Part shown: one piece after another, positions 45,055 to 57,036 of the stretch
How the letters are laid out: each line of letters begins with the position of its first letter
How positions within the stretch are numbered: position 1 is the stretch's first letter
Assembly (NCBI GenBank): GCA_025504975.1
Contig: JANUWI010000010.1
Span: 682,001-746,000, forward strand
DNA: 64,000 bases
Direction of reading: 5' to 3'
Origin: Plenodomus lindquistii
Lineage: Eukaryota; Ascomycota; Dothideomycetes; Pleosporales; Leptosphaeriaceae
Notes under the pieces: generated by a model
Databases searched by the model: none
Told to the model about the DNA's origin: nothing
What the model saw: only the letters and a program-made list of their open reading frames with translations
Position numbers and translations under genes: made by a program

Positions 45055-46627
45055 ATGGTTTCGAAGCTGTCGCCTCTACTCGCACTTTGCGCTTCAGTCT
45101 GTTTTGTTGCAGCTCATTCTGCAGCTAGCCCGAGCGAAGCGCGTAGTACTGCCCATAATGGCCGCTACGCAATGCTGCCCATCTGGACCGAGGACTCGGG
45201 CATGAGCTACATGATCAACAGTACGCGTAGTCACCAATTCTTTGGCAATTTACTGACAGGATAGTCACCCTTGGTAGCGACAATCAGACCATCCCGCTCA
45301 AGTTCGATACCGATTCTTCAGAAACTCTGGTCAATCCTGATTGCTGGACGCTGACCGACGATGACGCATGGAACAAGTGCTTCGGTCGTGAACGCTACAA
45401 CTTATTCAGCTCTGCAAACTCAAAGTTCACCGGTGGATCGTTCAGTCTCTCGTTTGGCGGTGGTGAGAGCCAGGCTGCTGGTATTTGTAAGTCGGCGAGC
45501 TATTGGGCTGAGCCTTGAACGAGTGTAATGTCTATTCGTTTGCTAATTCTGCCAAAGATATCAGCGATGATATGCAAATCGGCGGTGCCGCCATCACAGC
45601 CAAGCACATCGGTCTCATCTCTACCTCACGCAACTTCGACAGCGGTGTCTTTGGCGCTGGCAGAAGTGCAATCGGCGAGTCACCTTCGATCATTGAGCAA
45701 ATGGTCACGCAGAGCGAAGTCAGCAGCCACGCTTTCAGTATTGACCTCGGGCCGCTCAAGAGTGCTGAGCCGGGTATATACGCTGCCCACTCTGCACATA
45801 GAATATAATCACTAACATCCAACGTTGCAGGAACTGTCATCTTCGGCGGCATAGACACAAAGCGCTACAAAGGCAACCTGACTCTACTCGAGGGCTCTGG
45901 GTAAATTCCAACCCCCCAGCCTCTCATTTCCTCCTCCCAGGCTGATCTCGAAACCTAGATTCAACACCTACCTCACAGGTATAAGCCTCACCCTCCCCAA
46001 CCGCACGCGAATCATCTACGACTCCGAACTCCCACCCGCCAACACCCCCCGTACATCCTCCCCCTCTACCCCCGGTCTCCCCATCACCCTCTCCACCAGC
46101 TCACCCTACACCCTCATCCCCCCTCCTCTCCTCGAGAAAATCCTCCTCGCATACCCCTCCGTCGTAAAAACGACAAGCGTAACCGGAGACCAAGAACCCC
46201 AACTCCAAGTCCCCTGCACCAACATCCAAGGAGGAAGTTTCGACGTACGTCTTGCACTCCCTCACACCCCCTCTCCCCCTCCCATCCCACAACCTCAAAC
46301 TTGCATGAATAAATACTGACGAAAAACAAAAAGTACACTTTCTCCGCCCTAACAATCCATGTCCCGTTACCCGACACCCTGATCCGCCTGCCACACAATA
46401 AATGCGGACTCCCGTTCGCCGCGCCGAGCCCTGCCACAGCGGGATCAGAGGCTATACCGTTCAGAGTAGGTAATGGCGTTATGCGCGCTACGTATACGGT
46501 GTTTGATTTGCGTAATGAGATGATTTGGATGGGGGAGCGTGCGGATTGTGGGTCGGAGGTTGTTACGATGGAGGGGGGGATGCCGATTGTGGAGGGGTGT
46601 GGGGGTGGTGATGATGGGGGTGTTTAG
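45055..46627 (+). CDS. Aspartic-protease-like secreted protein with altered catalytic motifs
   Basis: Pepsin-family (A1) fold. Six exons: 45055-45220, 45265-45486, 45558-45773, 45831-45900, 45959-46244, 46334-46627 (introns 44, 71, 57, 58 and 89 nt), 417 residues. A signal peptide (MVSKLSPLLALCASVCFVAA) precedes a mature start lacking an obvious long propeptide. Family marks: INITLGSDNQTIPLKF, then D70-T-D-S-S where active enzymes have D-T-G-S, then NPDC; the flap-region tyrosine YISDDMQIGG; GVFGAGRS; and GTVIFGGIDTKRYKG. At the second site the expected D-[ST]-G is S270-T-S-S in LSTSSPYTLIP. One catalytic Asp is therefore missing and the first motif's Gly is changed, so hydrolysis is unlikely. 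All exons and splice sites are intact, arguing against a simple pseudogene. No GPI signal seen. Confidence 0.8.
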
Positions 46628-47445
46628 GGTGATCAAGTGTGGAGGAAGGGGAAGATGAGGGTGGTGGTGGTGGATGGGAGGGGGGAGGAGGTTATTAGTG
46701 TAGATACGTTGTGGGAAAAGAGTGTCGCGCAGTGGGATGGAAGGCTGGCTAGGGAATGCAGCGCGTGTGGATAAGTTGGTGGCGACTTCTCGGATACACG
46801 GCTCAATGTGGATTTGAGTGGTATATTGACAAGACAAAGTTTTGAACGTGTAGGTGGATGATGCACCGGTTCACTCTTCGAATAACCACCGCACAACCCC
46901 AATAATACCACGAAAAGCGAGCGCAGAACCCCGAAAACCCCCTTATGTTCAAAGTACACCCCACAACACCTAAAACACATGATCAAAAGTAAGAGTGATT
47001 CGTAATTCAATTCAAGCCAGGAAAATAACGGGTACATCTGTACCTGAACCACCCGCACCATCTTGCAAAACGCCCTGCCCTGTCCAGTAATGAAGCTCAA
47101 AAAACGTATCCAATCCATATCGCTTTCAAAAATGCTAATATGCTATTCCGTGCCAGAAATGAAGTTTTAGCATAAATAAGAAAAAGGGGGGTAGTAGAGC
47201 CGGCCAAGAGTCCAACAGCAGCACAAAAGGAAGAGATGTAAAGACTGAACGCAAGCAGTGAGGCTCGCCAACTGTACTCCACTCGACTTCTTCATCTTCC
47301 CCTATTCCTTCCCCGACTCCAACTACCGTACCGGAACCTTGCGTCGTGTTCGCCGCCAATGCAACTCGTCTCGTCTCGTCTCATCGTGGTGTTTGTTGTG
47401 GGTTGTTGTTTCGTTATGATTGTGGTATGGAACTTGCGAGACCGT
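46628..47445. other. Intergenic, convergent 3' regions
   Basis: 818 nt. G-rich to about 46710, then ordinary. No gene; minus-strand frames overlapping 46445-46837 are shadows of the protease-like gene's last exon. Confidence 0.5.
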
Positions 47446-49819
47446 TCATCGTACCATGCGCTTGCTGCGCACGATGAAGGGACTCGGCATATCTAGCTCT
47501 GTGTCTGGGTCCCATACCGCTGGTGGACTGGCTCCGCCACTGCGTCCTTTGACTGGACTCCTACGGCCAGCATAGCCGAACCCCTTCCGTGTGGCTCCTT
47601 CATCCTCACTCATAGTCTGGGTTGGAATGCCACGGGCTTGCTGAAGTTCGACAAGTGTGCGACCTTGAACGCCGCCGTTGTTACGCATCGCCTGAATGCG
47701 GATAGCTTCGTTGCCCTTCTTAGTGGGGAGCCCGACGTGTGGCGTTGATTTTGTAGCGAGTCCGGTTTTGCGCGGAGATGTGGAGACCTGATCTATAGTG
47801 GACTTTGGTCGTGCGCGGGCTGGTGAGGTTGCGACAATTGGGACTGCCGAAATGGGGCGAGCTTTATTAGCTTTGGGACCCAGGAGGTTGGGCGTGCTTC
47901 CCAGTCGCTGTGTAGGCTTCAAGAGTGGTGCTTGAGCGTTGGCAAGTGCTTTGAAGGGGTCGTCGCCGTTAAGACGACCGCCTGATGCACTGCGTGCGCG
48001 CGTAGGTGAGGGGAGGACGGGGAGATCATCATCGTCCTCAAAGTCACCATTCCACTCTGCTTCAGTTGGAGATGGTGGAACATCAGCCTCCCACTTCTTT
48101 GCGCCTTCTTTTGCGGCAGCGAAAATATTTGTACGAGATGGTTGGTTTCGGCGCGGCGAGAGCGACAGGCCTGCAAGTGAGGCTGGAGCTGGCGAAGGCT
48201 CAGCCATGTGAACGTCCATTGGCGACGGAGGTGCTGGTGCTGCGAACATGGTGCGAGCACGGGAGAGTGGAGCGCGAGATGGTCGCTTAGGCTTTGCTTT
48301 GAGGGTCACATCTTCCGTGACCGAGTCATCTAGCGACAGTGAAGAAAGATCTGTACCACTTGCGAAATCTGAGTTGGAGTCCAGCGTGCTGACTGAGCCA
48401 TTGTCGACCTTGTTTTCGCTTGTGGGGAACAACGCACTGTGCTCTGTTGCTCCAAGCAATGGCGTATTTGATCGCGGTGCAAGCTTGGGTGATGTGCTTA
48501 GGCGACTGGGGTACTTCTTCAGGGCCGCCTCCACCCTCTTGTTGACCTCCTCTTCGAAAGTCGATTGCAGACGTGCGAGCTCTCGTTGAACCCTGTGTTC
48601 AGTCTGCAGCTTCACCTGTCGCTCAATCTCTAATTGTGCCTTGACCTCCCATTCTCGTCGTAGTTGGTCGTCAATCTCCTTCCGCATCCTCGCTATCGAT
48701 TCGTTGGCCTCCTTCTCTCGTCGTGCTGTCAGCATTCGCTGCTCCTTCAGGTCCTGGCCAAGCTTCACAACTTCCTGCTCCTTCCTCATCAGCTTCACGA
48801 TGGGCAAGTTCAGCAGGGCGGCGGTATCGGGGCGGTGGTCTGGTGTTATTTGTAGGCAACTAGCGATGACTTTGCGTAGCTCAGCCGAGTAGCAGCTCGG
48901 GATGTCTGGGTAGCGACCCAGCTTGATCTTGGAGATGAGTTCGAAATGTGTCTTTGCGTTGAAAGGTGGTGTCTTTGCACACATTTCGTAGATGATGCAG
49001 CCGAGAGCCCAGATGTCAGAGTGAGGACCGTATTGCTCCGCCTTGCAGATCTCTGGCGACATGTAGAAAGGGGTACCGACGTATGTGGATGCGAAATCAT
49101 GGGATTGGAGAATCTTTGAGAGACCAAAGTCACCGAGCTTGACGGAGTTGTCGTCACCAAGGAAGACTACCGTTGTTAGCATACATAGCCCGCCTCAGAC
49201 TTCAAATGACGTACTGTTCTCAGGCTTAAGATCTCTGTGGAGAATCATTGGCCTTCGCGGATCTCGAGCCGGCTTCGCGTTGCCAACCAGCCCCATGACG
49301 TTGCGGCCAGCTGCTGGAGGGTCTTCACCATAGTGGCAGCGGTATAGTGCGCTGACGATCTGGCTGAAGATGCTCCACACAAACTCCTCCTCGCACATCT
49401 GGTTCTTGTTCTTGAGATCTCGAATGACACGTCCCAGATCGCCATTGCCACAGTATTCCATGTACAGATGCAGGTCCTGCGACGCCTTGATGTGGTCTCG
49501 TTCGAAGTAGGCGACAATGTTTGGGTGACGGAGCTCTTTGAGAATGGACAGTTCGGCCTGGAGTTGTTCTCGTTCCTTTTGCGACATCTTGAGGTAGCTG
49601 ATCTCCTTGCGGCAGAGGATCTATGAGACGGTTAGCTGAGACACGATGCATTCTGGGCCGGTGCTGTCATACGTAGCCATCGGACTTGCGCTTGACCTTG
49701 CGAATGATGCCAAAGGATCCATGGCCTAGTTGTCATCTGTCAGCATGCCACGGTATAGGCAGGCGCGCAGGCAGCGTACCAATCTTCTCGAGCACGTCGT
49801 ACTTGTCGTCGTCGTGCAT
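47446..49819 (-). CDS. nimA: NimA-type G2/M protein kinase
   Basis: Mitotic Ser/Thr kinase needed, in A. nidulans, for entry into mitosis. Four exons: 49819-49780, 49725-49673, 49620-49215, 49166-47446 (introns 54, 52 and 48 nt), 739 residues. The very small first exons encode MHDDDKYDVLEKIGHGSFGI and RKVKRKSDGY. Kinase marks: glycine loop GHGSFG, ILCRKEI with the ATP Lys, MEYCGNGDL, HRDLKPENIFL (formed across the third intron), GDFGLSK and GTPFYMSPE. A ~25-residue insert (EDPPAAGRNVMGLVGNAK...) precedes HRDLKPEN. After the kinase comes a coiled coil (KLGQDLKEQRMLTARREKEA and onward to the QSTFEEEVNKRVE helix), used for dimerisation in NEK kinases, then a long disordered tail with many SP/TP and basic sites. 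Confidence 0.93.
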
Positions 49820-50257
49820 GATGATGGGTAAGGGCTATTGCATAGAAAAACAACCACGGTTAGTAACTGCTGGGGGCGAGCGATGAGTTAGGAGGGCGAG
49901 GGCGAGGGCGAGGGCGAGGGCGAGGATGCGTATTTCATGCTCTTTGGGTGGGATGCAAAGCCAGAAGACATCAGGGCACAGGGTGTGCAGGCCGGGCCAG
50001 TGTTTGGGGCTGTTTACGCTAGCAGGATAGCCGCCGTCGAACCAGCAACGAAGGAAGGCCATGCATGCGGCCGAGGCGCACGAGCCTTGCCCTCGCGTCA
50101 CGCGTCAGCCTTCCTTTCCTTTGCTTTGTCAGGGTCTGGCAGGGTTGCGCTTATCGAACACCGATCCCCGCCGCCACTCGTCATAACCTAGTTGGAATTC
50201 ATTCGCAAACCACCATGGCCGTCTGCAACTCCACCTCCCCTCGTCTTGTGCGCTGCC
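49820..50257. other. Compact divergent promoter, nimA / ankyrin-BTB gene
   Basis: 438 nt serve both genes. Contains the GGGCGA repeat. No TATA box seen. Confidence 0.5.
49893..49925. repeat. (GGGCGA)n hexamer repeat
   Basis: About five perfect units 75-105 nt upstream of the nimA start codon, so within its probable core promoter or leader. Confidence 0.8.
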
Positions 50258-52268
50258 ATGGATGTGAAGAAGAAGCACGAGATTGAGGCTGCTCTCGCCA
50301 CAGAGGCTCAGGCCATTTCAGCAGGACAGCTCAAAGAAGAGAATCCGCTCGATTTGAGTGATGAGTTCAGAACTTTCTGTGAAGCCTGCAGGCGAGGAGA
50401 CCTCAAAGTTTGCCAGGAGCTCATCAGCACGGGCGTGAACCTCAACGCGAGAGACAAGTTCGATTACACCCCACTCATCTTGGTAAGCCGCAACCACCAC
50501 TCTGACCACCAACATCAATGTCTGGGCTGCCCCTTGCTTAGACCTCCCAGCGCTGATTTGATTGTAAAAGGCTAGTCTTTGTGGCCATTATGAAGTGATA
50601 CGCCTTTTGCTTGAAAATGGTGCGCTGTGCGAGCGAGATACCTTTCAAGGCGAGCGGTGCCTGTACAATGCGCTCAACGACCGCATACGAAATCTCCTGC
50701 TCTCATACGACTATGCAAAAGACAGCAATCCCCTTCAGCCTCTGGCTGCACACATCACATCGCTTCTGACCAAGACCTCACCCAAGACCACCGACATCAC
50801 CATCACCGCATACGACCAGACGTTCCACCTCCACAAGTTCCTCCTCGCCGCACGATCGCCCTACTTTGCAAGGAAGCTTGCCACAGCTCCTTCCACCGCT
50901 ACCTGGAAGCTCCCCAACAGCATACCCGCAGAGTCACTGGGTGTTGCTTTACAATATCTGTATTTCCAAGAAGTCTCCATACGGAGGGCTTTGTTTGGTC
51001 TTGGCGATGAGCAGGAGCTGGTTGTCTTGAACGGCATTGACAAGATTGGCAAGCAGCTGGAGATTGAAAGGCTGTTTGAAGACATCACAGAGGTTTCGGA
51101 TCGCCGGCTACTCCGTCAACGAAGGGCAGAAGAGTTAGAACGCGGGCGTGACCAACTCAAGGGATGGTTTGAGGAGAATGTGCTCAAACACAAGCGCGTC
51201 GTAGACACAGACAAAGTCGACAGTATACGATGGGACAGGGAGAACTCTATCTTTGCGGATATTTTGCTACGAGCAGACGACGATGACGAGATCGGCACAC
51301 CAGAAACCAACGAGAGCTCAACTCAGCCATCAGATCTGTCAAAGCTTACTAGGAACACTCCAGGACCCTTGCTAGGCATACCCGTTGGTCCTGTACGATC
51401 ACGTTCGCCTTCGCGCAGACGTGCACCTCGCAAATCAACCGTCTTCCCCGCGCATCGCGCAATGCTACTACGCTCAGAATACTTTCTCACCATGTTCAGC
51501 TCGCAATTCAAGGAAGCACAAGATACCCCACATCTCCAGATTGTCACCATCGATTGTTCACCTGCTGTCCTGGAAACAATACTCACCTTCCTCTACACTG
51601 AACGCGCAGAATTTGGCCTTGATATCGCCATCGACGTGCTCTTCGCCGCAGACCAGCTTTGGATTGAGAAGTTGAAGCAACGCGCTGCGATCATCATATC
51701 AGCGCTTGGTAACGGCTCAACATCAGCCGTGGAGTCAGATAACCCTCGTGGCGCAACCGACGCTGACGAGGCAGTTGACATCTACGAAGTCATACGCGCA
51801 GGATGGGATACCCGTGTACAGCGCTTGGAAGAGTTTGCAGCCCGCTACATCGCATACAGATTGGAGCACTACATCGATCAACCCGAGTTCGCCGAACTGG
51901 TGCAAGAATCCGCGAACCGCGTCAAAGCGCGTCAAGAGACTGATACTGTCGAATTAGTCGATGATATTCGGTACTACCTCTCTGAGCGTTTCAGGCTTCG
52001 TTTCGAGGACAGTGGCTTGGATGAGATGATGGACGAGGATGCAGCACTGAAGGCATCGCAAGCCGACCTGGCTGACCAGATGGGAGAACTAGGGTTGGGC
52101 GGGGAGAAACAAGAGGCCGTGCCGATTGAGCAGCAATTAGCATCTGGTGCTGTTGTCGATCTGGATGGCCAGCCAGTTGGCGACGAGTTCTTGCAAGATG
52201 CCATGAACTACCAGATTCTCTTGGGCAAGATTGACACGTTGCTTGAGAAGCTCAATCTTGATGCTTAG
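50258..52268 (+). CDS. Ankyrin-repeat and double BTB/POZ protein (ABTB-like)
   Basis: Two exons, 50258-50482 and 50571-52268 (88-nt intron), 640 residues. ATG 50258 is the first that opens the frame. Order: an N-terminal helix, ankyrin repeats at residues ~40-110 (FCEACRRGDLKVCQELISTG; DKFDYTPLILASLCGHYEVI; LLLENGA), a first BTB (TDITITAYDQTFHLHKFLLAARSPYFARKL), a basic Ser/Arg linker, a second BTB (FPAHRAMLLRSEYFLTMFSS; TILTFLYTERAEF), then a helical C-terminus. This architecture matches ABTB1/BPOZ and fungal Btb proteins, which act as Cullin-3 substrate adaptors; human ABTB1 is linked to eEF1A turnover. The substrate here is unknown. The intron splits the ankyrin region, and the join gives the expected TPLIL-ASLCGH. 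Confidence 0.87.
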
Positions 52269-52870
52269 TAAATCATAGAAAGGAGTAGAAAGAAAGAGCT
52301 TTCATGTGCATTTGTCATGTTAAGATCGTTGTGAGATTTTGTGTTACTGTTCGGTCGGACTGATAAGGATTTCGCGAACTTTCCATGCATGAATGGAAAG
52401 TGCTCTAGATCTTGAACTAAGCTCCATAGCTCTCAAGGGACTTTAGAAGTACAGACTTAAAATGATTTGTGTTGCAAATTATTAACATCACTCAGTCAGA
52501 TAAAGTGCAAAATGGGTCTGCGTATCTAGAGCTAATGCGATACGTGTGGTGTGCGAAGGAGCTTGTATTTGTTGCGTCGCCATCTTACCTCCACAGCATA
52601 ACGCTTAAGCCTTTACAGCAGCGAGGAGACGACAACAGCATGCAGGTAATAACAATATGTACTACTGCCACACCTAGAGATACACGTAATACTCAAGGAC
52701 TTGTAGCCTGATCCTTATTGCATTTCGGTGGTTTAATGGACACAAGCTCTTTCGTAGTCGGCTATACCAAGTCTTACGGAGCTCTGCGATTGGTGACATC
52801 ATAAGTGGGGTCGTTCACGAAGGGAGACCCCACCGCTTCGATCCATTGACAAATACTGGACGTGCTCACA
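52269..52870. other. Intergenic
   Basis: 602 nt, AT-rich, 3' UTR and promoter. Nothing supported. Confidence 0.5.
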
Positions 52871-53904
52871 ATGCGCGGCCTTACTCGAACGTCACTCCTC
52901 CGCTACTCCTCTGTTCAATTGAGTACTGTACGAGTCTCGATCGGTACACCACGCCTTCCGTCCGCCTTTACATCCACGACGCAGCAAAGAACCTGTAATC
53001 CATTCACTCTCACAAAACACCAAGTCGCAAAGATGTCTACCGAATCCACACAGTCGAAAGCATGCTGCAATACACCCGCAGTCGTCAGCAAAGGCTACAC
53101 CCCCAGAGGGGAATACATTGAAGCCGACGGCCTCAAGACATGTGCGCCCGTCCTCCACATGACCCCACCACCCACAACGGATACTAACCAAGGCCAGACG
53201 TCACCGGTCCCAGCGATGCCAAACGAGCCATTCTAGTTGTCTACGACATCTTCGGCTTCTTTCCCCAGACTCTACAAGGCGCCGACATTCTCGCCTACAC
53301 AGACAAAGACCACCCTTATCAGGTGTTCATCCCCGACTTCTTCGAAGGCAAGCCTGCGGACATCAGCTGGTACCCCCCGGACAACAAGGAGAAGGAGCAG
53401 AAGCTAGGCGAGTTTTTCCAAACGGCTGCGGCGCCACCCAAGACACTGCCGCGGATCCCGAAGATCGTGAAGGAGCTCGGAAGCAAGAGAGGTGTGGAGA
53501 AGTGGGCGGTGCTGGGGTACTGTTGGGGAGGCAAGGTATGTTCATGTGTTTTTGAGCACATTGGAGAGCAAGAGATCCGGCTAACGTGAACTCAGATTGT
53601 GAATCTCTCGTCTCTCGAAGGCACACCGTTCAAAGCCGCAGCATCCTGCCACCCCGCTATGGTTGCAGCAGATGATGCACCCGGCGTCACAATTCCGTAC
53701 ATCATGCTCCCCTCGGGCGATGAGCCAAGGGAAGACGTGGAGAAGTGGGAGAAAGGCCTCAAGGTGCCGCACCAGGTGGAGTGGTTTCCAGACCAAGTGC
53801 ATGGATGGATGGCTGCACGAGGTGATCTAGAGCAGGAGAAGGTCAAGGACGCGTACGAGAAGGGGTACAAGCTAGTCTTGGATTTCTTCCATAAGCACTT
53901 GTGA
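52871..53904 (+). CDS. Dienelactone hydrolase family protein
   Basis: Alpha/beta hydrolase. Three exons: 52871-53141, 53198-53535, 53596-53904 (introns 56 and 60 nt), 305 residues. Marks: LVVYDIFGFFPQTLQGADIL, the nucleophile elbow GYCWGGK with a Cys nucleophile (the dienelactone hydrolase signature), PSGDEP holding the likely Asp, and DQVHGW holding the likely His. The enzyme proper resembles yeast Aim2-type proteins that begin near the second Met (ATG 53033, MSTEST). The 54 residues before it are Arg/Ser/Thr-rich with hardly any acid, as in a mitochondrial presequence, so two forms are possible. Members open lactone rings in aromatic catabolism, but many fungal homologues have unknown substrates. 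The first intron join gives the conserved YVTGPSDAKRAI. Confidence 0.88.
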
Positions 53905-54513
53905 GTTTCCGCCTGTTTATGCGGGTGGTGTGAGGCGCGAGATGGAACAATGCTGAAGACGATAGGGATTCGGGGTCGAAGCTGTAGATAGCAGTGAATA
54001 GACGTGATCGGAATTGAGCTTCCGAACGGCAATGGCCCAAACCAGGATCGGAACATGCACCAAATGTCCATGATGCTTTCAGGACAGTCACTGTGTAGGC
54101 CCCGCAACAATGGAGCGACCGCCCCTTGGAAATCTCAGTATAATACCTCGTCTACCCACACGACCAAGCCGCCGTGCCAACACAGGCATCTTAGGAAACG
54201 GCCCGACAGGACCGACTGAGAAAAGAGAGGGCGAGATCTCGGCTGATGGACAAGGCAAGTGTGGGGCAGTAACACCGTGGGGTAAACCCGACGCAGCATA
54301 GCGTCTCAGCCGGTGCGCAAGCCTGGACCACTATTTGGTGGCCGAGGGGACGTCGGCAATTCATCACCTGCGCTGGCGTCACAGATGGGAACGTCTGGCC
54401 TTATTAGGGATGCGACTGCTGTTGGGCGCTGACCAGTAACTTCGCCCTTCTGACGCTTCTGCATTCGACTGCCTCTCGTTGTGAACACATATAGCGGGCG
54501 TCGGATACAAGAC
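53905..54513. other. Intergenic
   Basis: 609 nt, 3' UTR and promoter of the acyl-CoA synthetase. No feature. Confidence 0.5.
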
Positions 54514-56718
54514 ATGTCTTTTCTACCAGCGGATCTGGCGATTGGTAAGTCTGCTTGCTGTCTCCCGCTGCATCCATTGGGTTCGCGACGCGTCTCCACA
54601 TCCCAGCAGCCACGCATAGCCGCAACAACAGTTCACTAATCCACCACCACAGCACCCATCGCAGGAGCAATTGCAGGTGTGACTGCTGCAGCAGCTTACA
54701 TTGACGCCAAATACCACATCACGAAAGACCTAAGCGCCAGTCGAAATTTCAAAGCATCGCAACGCAGCCTCGACAAGAACGGTAGACCTCGCCCATGCCC
54801 AAGTTGTCCCGAAGCCCGAGAAAGCTAACACGGAACACAGCGAAACCACCAAGCCAATCCCTCTGGTACCAGTTCGAAGCCCAAGTCCGCCGCCTGCCCG
54901 CCCAGGAAGAAGCCATCTGGTCCCGCAACGGCTGCTATACCTGGGCCGAGACGTACGCAAACGCCTGCCGCTATGGACAGTATCTGCATCGCGAGGGCGT
55001 CGAGTCGGGGAAGCTGTTTGCCATGTACATGATGAACCGACCCGAGTTCTTGTTCACACATCTGGGATCCTGGGCCATAGGGTCGGCGCCTGCGTGGATC
55101 AACTACAATTTGGCGGGCGATTCGCTGGTGCATTGCCTCAAGGTCTCTGGAGCCAAGGTGCTGATTGTGGATGAAGATCAAGAGTGCAGAAAGAGGATCG
55201 AAGACGTCAGAGACAGGCTGGAGGGAGAGCTGGGCATGGAGATTAGGATACTGGATTCCACGTTGAAGGGGGAGATCTCGAGGCTGGAGCCTGTGAGGCC
55301 GGGCGACGAGATGAGGGTCGAGGCGAAGGGCAAATTTCCTCTTTTCCTGTTCTACACAAGGTACGTACAGCCATCAGGGTCGGACCCGATGGACAGCTGA
55401 CAAGTACAGTGGCACGACTGGTCATCCCAAAGCCTGCCCCTTCGAGACCCAACGAGCAGTAGGCCTCACTCAACGCGTAGGAGCCATGGACCTCAAGACT
55501 GGTCCCAATGGAGACCGGTGGTATGTCTGCATGCCACTCTACCACGGTACCGGCGGCACCACAGCCCTCGTCTGCATGGTCACCGGCCTCACATGCTGCA
55601 TCGGCACCAAATTCTCCACCTCACGCTTCTGGACTGATGTCCGCGACTCAAGCTCCACCGCCATCGTCTACGTCGGCGAAACCGCCCGCTACCTCATCAA
55701 TGCGCCTCCCAGCCCCCTCGACCGCCAACACAAGGTCCGCGCCATGTTCGGCAACGGCCTCCGCCCAGACGTCTGGCACCGTTTCGTCGACCGCTTCGGC
55801 ATAGAGATCGTCGGCGAGTTCTTCAACAGCACAGAGGGTGTCATGGCGCTCTTCAACGGCTCTCGCGGTCCCTTTACTGCTACTGCCGTCGGCCACCAGG
55901 GAGCCCTCGCACGCTGGCAAACCCGCAACGTCTACATCCCCGTCGAAGTCGACATGGTCACCGGCGCTCTCCTCCGCGACCCCAAAACAGGTTTCTGCAA
56001 ACGCAAGTCCTACGAAGAGGGCTCGGAGATCCTAGTCGCCATGCCCCATGAATCTGCCTTCGTAGGTTACTACAACAACCCCTCGGCCACCGAATCCCGC
56101 TTTGAGCGCAACGTCTTTAAGAAGGGCGATCTCTTCTACCGCACAGGCGACGCCCTTCGCCGCGACAAAGACGGCCGCTGGTTCTTCCTCGACCGCCTGG
56201 GCGACACATTCCGGTGGAAATCGGAAAACGTATCCACAGCCGAAGTCAGCGAAGCCCTCGGCTCCTTCCCCGGCATCCTCGAAGCAAACGTCTACGGCGT
56301 CGAAGTCCCCGGGCACGACGGCCGAGCCGGCTGCGCAGCCATCCTCATCGACCCTGCCCTCCAGGCCTCCTTTGACTTCCGCGCTCTGCTCAAACACGCA
56401 CAATCTAAGCTCCCGCGCTACGCAGTCCCTGTTTTCCTCAGAGTGCAGAAACAAGCTATTACTATGCATAACAATAAGCAGAATAAAGTGCCGTTGAGGA
56501 ATGATGGTATTGATTTGAGGAAGATTATGGAGCGCGCGGATAAGGAGGCGTTGGAGAAGGGCGAGAGTGTTGCAGAGTATGATACGGTTTATTGGCATCA
56601 TCCTGCGCTGGGTAAGGGTATTGGGAAGGGAGGCGATGAGGTGGGGTATGAGGTTTTTACTATGGAGGATTGGGATCGGGTTAGGGGGGCTGCGGATGGG
56701 GGGGCTGCGAAATTGTAG
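54514..56718 (+). CDS. fat1: Very-long-chain acyl-CoA synthetase / fatty acid transporter (Fat1)
   Basis: Activates long and very-long-chain fatty acids to CoA thioesters, coupled to uptake. Four exons: 54514-54544, 54653-54781, 54841-55360, 55410-56718 (introns 108, 59 and 49 nt), 662 residues. A short exon encodes MSFLPADLAI, then a hydrophobic anchor (APIAGAIAGVTAAAAY). The AMP-binding loop YTSGTTGHPKA is rebuilt by the third intron. GNGLRPDVW and FNSTEGV follow, and the VLACS/FATP motif lies in YRTGDALRRDKDGRWFFLDR, then GDTFRWKSENVST. There is no C-terminal SKL-type signal (it ends AAKL, a weak PTS1-like tripeptide), so peroxisomal targeting is uncertain. The coding strand turns sharply from C-ending to G/T-ending codons after about 56450. 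Confidence 0.93.
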
Positions 56719-57036
56719 GCTAGAGTGAGTGTGTCTTGGTGTCGGTTTGTCATACTAGCGAGGCTTCTTGTGAAATAATATTGGTTGTATTCGCAGCTTG
56801 GGGGCCCTGGTGGAGAGAGCACTCAATACGTACCTGGTATCTTCTTCACACGATCCTCGATATTCTAAGATATTCCATTAAGCATCCGGAGATGGTGTCA
56901 TTTCATCACTCACCATCACCGTGAACGTGTCGCACTGGCCTCGAGCCTGCTCAAATGTTGTCCTTTCTCTCCTCTACGCTTGCCTGTCCGTCGCCACAGC
57001 TCTTGTGCTGCTTTTCTCTTACCTGTCGGCCTCACA
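56719..57036. other. Intergenic
   Basis: 318 nt between two genes on the same strand; T- and CT-rich toward the next start. Nothing else. Confidence 0.5.

Noticed and set aside
46445..46837. Minus-strand frame rich in His, Pro and Leu
   Set aside because: Antisense to the G-rich last exon of the protease-like gene; composition is explained by that bias.
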